Origin: an uncultured cyanobacterium
GTDB lineage: Bacteria > Cyanobacteriota > Cyanobacteriia > Cyanobacteriales > Chroococcidiopsidaceae
Direction: 5' to 3'
NCBI GenBank assembly: GCA_946221495.1
Contig: CAMIFA010000101.1
Location: 1 to 18,102 of the forward strand
DNA length: 18,102 nt
A model generated the notes under the pieces. That model did no database searches, had not been told where the DNA came from, and saw only the letters and a list, made by a program, of their open reading frames with translations. Of this stretch, positions 14,599 through 18,102 are shown in pieces (the first letter of the stretch is position 1; each line of letters opens with the position of its first letter). A program made the translations under genes and the position numbers.

Positions 14599-14883
14599 TT
14601 ATACGAAACCTGATTGACCCGTTTGCAGCCCACCTAATAAACCACCTGCTAGTTGCAGTAGCAAAATAGCCAATATTGGGGAAATATCGATCCCCCCTAG
14701 TGGTGGAATAACTGAGCGAAACAAGTTTAGGTATGGATCAGTTAACTGACTTAAAGCCGCAAATGGTTGTTTGTAGAAGTCGATGTTGGGAAACCAGGTC
14801 AATAGTACCCGAATAATTATCAGATACATATAAATCTGGATAAAAGTAGCCAGCGTGGTAGTTAGCAGCGCAATTGAATTCAT
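14599..14883 (-). CDS. YggT/YlmG family membrane protein (Ycf19-like)
   Basis: A 94-residue integral membrane protein with two hydrophobic helices (about 4-30 and 62-85) joined by the family signature: RVLLTWFPNI at 25-34, LTDPYLNLFRSVIPPLGGIDISPI at about 47-70. The family is found in all cyanobacteria and as Ycf19 in plastids; it is linked to membrane organisation, cell division or thylakoid and nucleoid distribution, without a defined biochemical activity. AGGA 7 nt before the ATG supports the start. It follows the YtxH-like gene by about 120 bp on the same strand and may be cotranscribed with it and upp. Confidence 0.9.
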   Translation of the reverse strand: MNSIALLTTTLATFIQIYMYLIIIRVLLTWFPNIDFYKQPFAALSQLTDPYLNLFRSVIPPLGGIDISPILAILLLQLAGGLLGGLQTGQSGFV

Positions 14884-15004
14884 GGATGAATCCTACTATT
14901 TTTGATAGACATGGAGTGATTTTAATTTAGCTGATCTTAGCCTTTTGCGGATCTTACAGAGGGAAGAGCGGGGTAAAGACATCCATGACTAATCCCAACA
15001 ATAA

Positions 15005-15358
15005 TCAACTACGGCTTATATCCTCACTCCGCAAGGCTCTTTCTGCATTCACTGATGGTGCATTAACTTCCCCTAAAGTCAAGCGTACTTCATCAATTGT
15101 TTCATTCAGTTGAGCAATTTTATCTTCAAGGCTGCGACGGGTAGCTTCTATACCCTGTTCTGAGGAAAATGCTTTTAGCTGTCGCCGCTTCCTCTTAGTA
15201 GGGTTAGCATCTGGTATGTTGGAATTGAGTCGAGCTTCTAAGTCCGTAGTCGGTTCTTTAGTAGCTTGAGCAAGCAGCGCTCCAATAACACCACCAACTA
15301 CACCGCCGACAATTGTCCCTGCTATAAATCCACTGCCAAATCCATCGCGCTGAGTCAT
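15005..15358 (-). CDS. YtxH-like small membrane protein
   Basis: A 117-residue protein with a Gly-rich N-terminal membrane segment (GSGFIAGTIVGGVVGGVIGALLA, about 8-30) characteristic of the YtxH family, a basic patch KRKRR (55-59) and a helical C-terminal part with a likely short coiled coil (about 70-98, SLEDKIAQLNETIDEVRLTL). The role of such proteins is not known in detail; in several bacteria they are stress-linked. The gene sits between upp and yggT on the same strand, with gaps of about 120-130 bp. No Shine-Dalgarno is clear. Confidence 0.8.
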   Translation of the reverse strand: MTQRDGFGSGFIAGTIVGGVVGGVIGALLAQATKEPTTDLEARLNSNIPDANPTKRKRRQLKAFSSEQGIEATRRSLEDKIAQLNETIDEVRLTLGEVNAPSVNAERALRSEDISRS

Positions 15359-15486
15359 ATTTCTAACCGCCTGAAAACGCTACAACTTTTTTAAAATTAA
15401 CTATTTAGCTGATCCCAATTTAAGCCGGAATTGCGCTCAATGGCTTTACAAAATAGTAGTAGGGGAGCAATAACTTCAGTTAGGAG

Positions 15487-16137
15487 TTAAGTGCCAAAAG
15501 TGCGATCGCCTGCATCCCCCAATCCAGGCACAATGAATCCTTGCTCATTTACGCCTTCGTCAATTGTTGCCGTATAGATAACTAAACCAGGATAAGCCGC
15601 ACTTAGTTTTTGCAAAGCTGGCGGAGCCGCTACAACAGAAATAATCCGGATCAAAGCTGGATCAGCTCCACGATCAATCAATTCTGTCATTGCAGTCATA
15701 ATCGAGCCGCCAGTTGCCAGCATCGGTTCTGGAATTAAAATTCGTGTTTGGGGGTGAAATTGAGCTGGCAGTTTATTTAAGTAACAACTTGTAAAGAGCG
15801 TTTTTTCATCCCGCACTAAGCCAAGATGGTAGATTGATGCTAAAGGTAGCAAGGTTTGCGCTCCCTCTAGTAAGCCTAACCCTGCCCGTAGAATTGGGAC
15901 TACCGCGATCGGTGTTTCAGGATTAATTAATGTTGCCGGACAAGGTGCTAGGGGAGTTTGCACCATTGTTTCTTCAGTTGGCAACCAATCTCGCACTGCT
16001 TCGTATGTCAGCCAACGTCCTAATTCGGTCATCGCACTACGAAACAAAACTGAAGGCGTGGCAGCATCACGGGCAACACCTAGCCAGTGCTTAATTAATG
16101 GGTGGGGTGGAACATATACGCGCAATTGCAGCGTCAT
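15487..16137 (-). CDS. upp: uracil phosphoribosyltransferase
   Basis: Joins uracil and PRPP to make UMP in pyrimidine salvage, in the cytoplasm. The 216-residue form shows VVPILRAGLGLL (79-90), the PRPP-binding loop PEPMLATGGS (136-145), and the uracil-binding C-terminus with YTATIDEGVNEQGFIVPGLGDAGDR and the final FGT. The loop has Glu137 where most UPRTs have Asp (DPMLATGG), a conservative change that is worth noting. A TTG 45 nt upstream keeps the frame open, but the ATG at 16137 is chosen because ATAAGG lies a few bases before it and it begins the usual first strand (LQLRVYVPPHPLIKHWL). It is divergent from crtH across about 270 bp. Confidence 0.95.
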   Translation of the reverse strand: MTLQLRVYVPPHPLIKHWLGVARDAATPSVLFRSAMTELGRWLTYEAVRDWLPTEETMVQTPLAPCPATLINPETPIAVVPILRAGLGLLEGAQTLLPLASIYHLGLVRDEKTLFTSCYLNKLPAQFHPQTRILIPEPMLATGGSIMTAMTELIDRGADPALIRIISVVAAPPALQKLSAAYPGLVIYTATIDEGVNEQGFIVPGLGDAGDRTFGT

Positions 16138-16245
16138 AGCCTTATCTGGCGATCGTCTGAGGTCTGAATCATCATATCTCAAGCGTGCAGATTGAGCATT
16201 ACTAGCTCATATTCTGAGTTTGTTGAAAATTATTTGCATTAACTA

Positions 16246-16275
16246 TTGACATTTATTTTCAATCAAGTTTATATT
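16246..16275 (+). promoter_or_regulatory. near-consensus promoter for the crtH leader
   Basis: TTGACA at 16246-16251 is a perfect -35 box. TATATT at 16270-16275 matches the -10 consensus in five of six bases, with an 18-nt spacer. Transcription would begin near 16282, giving a leader of about 128 nt before the crtH ATG. Confidence 0.6.
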
Positions 16276-16311
16276 GTTTTTCAGTGTTCTCCTCTCTTTA
16301 AAGATCGGCAG

Positions 16312-16380
16312 ATGGGGTTAGTCGGCAGTAGCAGACTGATCCCGCTTTTTTTTAAGCAAGAGGTAAGCGGTAAACTGTAG
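16312..16380 (+). other. 22-codon upstream reading frame across the leader hairpin
   Basis: ATG at 16312 opens 22 codons ending in TAG at 16378-16380, in the crtH leader. The frame runs through both arms of the terminator hairpin and its U-tract (Pro-Leu-Phe-Phe at the U-run). The ribosome site (GATCGGCAG) is weak. Translation of it would disturb the hairpin. No known leader peptide is recognised. Confidence 0.25.
16314..16353 (+). terminator. intrinsic terminator-like hairpin in the crtH leader (attenuator or small-RNA end)
   Basis: GGGGTTAGTC (16314-16323) pairs with GACTGATCCC (16334-16343) over ten continuous positions, two of them G-U, around a 10-nt loop. After GC follows a run of eight T (16346-16353). 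This is the textbook form of a rho-independent terminator, placed about 30 nt after the predicted transcription start and 56 nt before the crtH start codon. Confidence 0.65.
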
Positions 16381-16409
16381 ATCCAACAAAATCTCTCAGT
16401 TTGAACTTC

Positions 16410-17930
16410 ATGTCTGTTGCATCCATCCCACCCGTAACCCCCAGTTTTGATGTCATTGTCATTGGTTCTGGTATTGGAGGACTGGTAACAGCAACCCAAT
16501 TAGCAGCGAAGGGCGCTAAGGTGTTGGTTCTAGAACGCTATATAATTCCTGGTGGTAGCGCTGGATACTTCGAGCGCGAAGGCTATCGCTTTGATGTCGG
16601 AGCCTCAATGATTTTTGGGTTTGGCACTAAGGGTACTACCAATCTGCTTACTAGGGCGCTGGCGGCGGTGAATATGAAGTTGGAGACAATTCCCGATGCC
16701 GTGCAAATTCACTATCACCTTCCGAGTAAATTAGACCTAAAAGTTCATCGCAATTATGAGAAATTCTTGCAAGAACTGATTAGTTACTTTCCCCACGAAC
16801 GTCAAGGTATCCGCTCATTTTATGACGAATGCTGGAAAGTCTTCAATTGTTTGAACCGGATGGAATTGCTGTCTTTGGAAGAACCAAGATATTTAACACA
16901 GGCATTTTTCCAGCATCCGTTAGCTTGTTTGGGTTTGGCGAAGTACCTGCCTCAAAACGCTGGGGACGTGGCACGGCGCTATATCAAAGATCCGCAGCTG
17001 TTGAAATTTATTGATATAGAGTGCTATTGCTGGTCTGTTGTACCAGCTGATATGACACCGATGATCAATGCCGGAATGGTTTTTTCTGATCGCCACTATG
17101 GTGGAATTAACTATCCTAAAGGCGGTGTAGGTCAAATTGCCCAAAAATTAGTAGCAGGACTGGAAAAAACTGGGGGCGAAATTCAGTATCAAGCTAGAGT
17201 AACAAAAATTATTACAGAAAATAATCGCGCCGTAGGAGTGCAACTAGCTTCGGGAAAAGTTTATAAAGCTAAAAGAATTGTCTCTAATACGACGCGCTGG
17301 GATACTTTCGAGAAGTTATTGCCAATAACAGAAATGCCAAAAGCAGAAATAAAGTGGCAGCAACGTTACCAGAAGTCGCCCAGCTTTCTCAATTTACACT
17401 TGGGAGTAAAGGCGGAAGTGCTACCTCAAGGTACAGAGTGCCATCACATCTTACTAGAGGACTGGGAAAATATAGCGGCGGCAATGGGGACTATCTTTGT
17501 GTCTATTCCCACGTTGTTAGACCCTGATTTAGCACCACGTGGATATCATATAATTCATACGTTTACGCCTAGCTGGGTTGCAGATTGGCAAGGATTGTCG
17601 CCCAGTGAGTACGAACAAAAGAAGGAGGAAGCAGCTGGAAGAATTATTGCGCGTTTGGAGAAGATTTTTCCAGGTTTGGATGCGGCGCTAGATTATATGG
17701 AAGTGGGAACGCCGCGCACACACCGACGTTTTTTAGGTCGTGAGGACGGTACTTATGGACCAATACCCCGCAGCAAGTTAAGGGGGTTGTTAGGGATGCC
17801 GTTTAATACAACTGCGATCGCGGGGCTTTATTGTGTTGGAGATAGTACGTTTCCAGGTCAAGGTTTAAATGCAGTTGCCTTTTCCGGTTTTGCTTGCGCT
17901 CATCGTCTGGCAGTGGATTTGGGATTGTAA
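16410..17930 (+). CDS. crtH: prolycopene isomerase (CrtH, CRTISO-type)
   Basis: Converts poly-cis lycopene to all-trans lycopene, an FAD-dependent step of plant-type carotenoid synthesis in cyanobacteria, at the membrane. The 506-residue protein is of the phytoene-desaturase superfamily: dinucleotide-binding GSGIGG (19-24) with the ribose-binding Glu42 (VLVLER), then PGGSAGYFEREGYRFDVGASMIFG, the CYCWSVVPADMTPMINAGMVF region, and the C-terminal FAD motif GLYCVGDSTFPGQGLNAVAFSGFACAHR. Overall it matches CrtH better than CrtP or CrtQ. A TTG 9 nt upstream is in frame; the ATG at 16410 is preferred, and no Shine-Dalgarno is seen. Its leader may be regulated by the hairpin described at 16314-16353. 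Divergent from upp. Confidence 0.93.
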   Translation: MSVASIPPVTPSFDVIVIGSGIGGLVTATQLAAKGAKVLVLERYIIPGGSAGYFEREGYRFDVGASMIFGFGTKGTTNLLTRALAAVNMKLETIPDAVQIHYHLPSKLDLKVHRNYEKFLQELISYFPHERQGIRSFYDECWKVFNCLNRMELLSLEEPRYLTQAFFQHPLACLGLAKYLPQNAGDVARRYIKDPQLLKFIDIECYCWSVVPADMTPMINAGMVFSDRHYGGINYPKGGVGQIAQKLVAGLEKTGGEIQYQARVTKIITENNRAVGVQLASGKVYKAKRIVSNTTRWDTFEKLLPITEMPKAEIKWQQRYQKSPSFLNLHLGVKAEVLPQGTECHHILLEDWENIAAAMGTIFVSIPTLLDPDLAPRGYHIIHTFTPSWVADWQGLSPSEYEQKKEEAAGRIIARLEKIFPGLDAALDYMEVGTPRTHRRFLGREDGTYGPIPRSKLRGLLGMPFNTTAIAGLYCVGDSTFPGQGLNAVAFSGFACAHRLAVDLGL

Positions 17931-18102
17931 AAACTCCTTCTAATAAACTGTGACGGGATTTCTAGATTTTTCCAAGCGATCGCATCTTTCAGCCTTTGCT
18001 ATAGATATTTGTATTATTAGTAACTCGTACCCTGAGCAATTAGCAAAAATCTGTATTTTTTATAACAGCTTAGGTATTTTATTAAAGTTGTGAATAGTCT
18101 TT
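17931..18102. other. gene-free right end
   Basis: AT-rich 172 bp after crtH with one HIP1 site near 17975. No gene start, hairpin with U-tract or repeat is convincing. The neighbouring gene lies beyond the window. Confidence 0.5.

Overview
The window reads as cyanobacterial chromosome. More than twenty copies of the HIP1 octamer GCGATCGC are scattered through genes and spacers. A prolycopene isomerase (crtH), a Ycf19/YggT protein and several small secreted proteins of cyanobacterial type point the same way. Heptanucleotide CTCAAAA repeats are common in filamentous and Chroococcidiopsis-like lineages, but the genus cannot be fixed from this sequence. No tRNA, rRNA, CRISPR array, intact insertion sequence or phage gene was seen.

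Left part (1-3219): galE on the minus strand is divergent from an MdlA/LmrC-like ABC exporter subunit whose Walker B motif ends in Asp-Asp instead of Asp-Glu. Metal-related part (3240-7129): a well-formed cobalamin riboswitch precedes cbtB and a membrane protein with two repeated extracytoplasmic domains. Facing them on the minus strand is a compact three-gene operon. It encodes a secreted GHAH-motif protein, a TauE/SafE (UreH-like) permease that appears fused to a heme-binding MsrQ/ferric-reductase-like domain, and a secreted, C-terminally anchored protein predicted to begin with His after signal cleavage. Together these look like a metal-handling locus, probably for cobalt or copper, that is not standard in composition.

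Middle part (7241-13156): an M28 peptidase is followed by a gene graveyard holding remnants of a TIR-like/deoxyribosyltransferase-like protein (plus strand) and a PIN-type toxin (minus strand). Next come murD, an aldo/keto reductase, an alpha/beta hydrolase and aroE. murD carries an in-frame insertion of a small interspersed repeat. A second copy with an identical 66-bp core lies at 13256-13321, beside the end of a conserved hypothetical gene.

Right part (13340-17930): a conserved hypothetical, a secreted conserved protein, and a minus-strand series upp, YtxH-like and yggT/ycf19. The last gene is crtH on the plus strand. Its leader holds a near-consensus promoter, a strong intrinsic terminator-like hairpin with eight U residues, and a 22-codon reading frame across the hairpin, which suggests attenuation or a small RNA.

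Most genes are housekeeping (cell wall, shikimate pathway, pyrimidine salvage, carotenoids, UDP-sugar). The points that repay attention are the metal locus, the repeat inside murD and the crtH leader.
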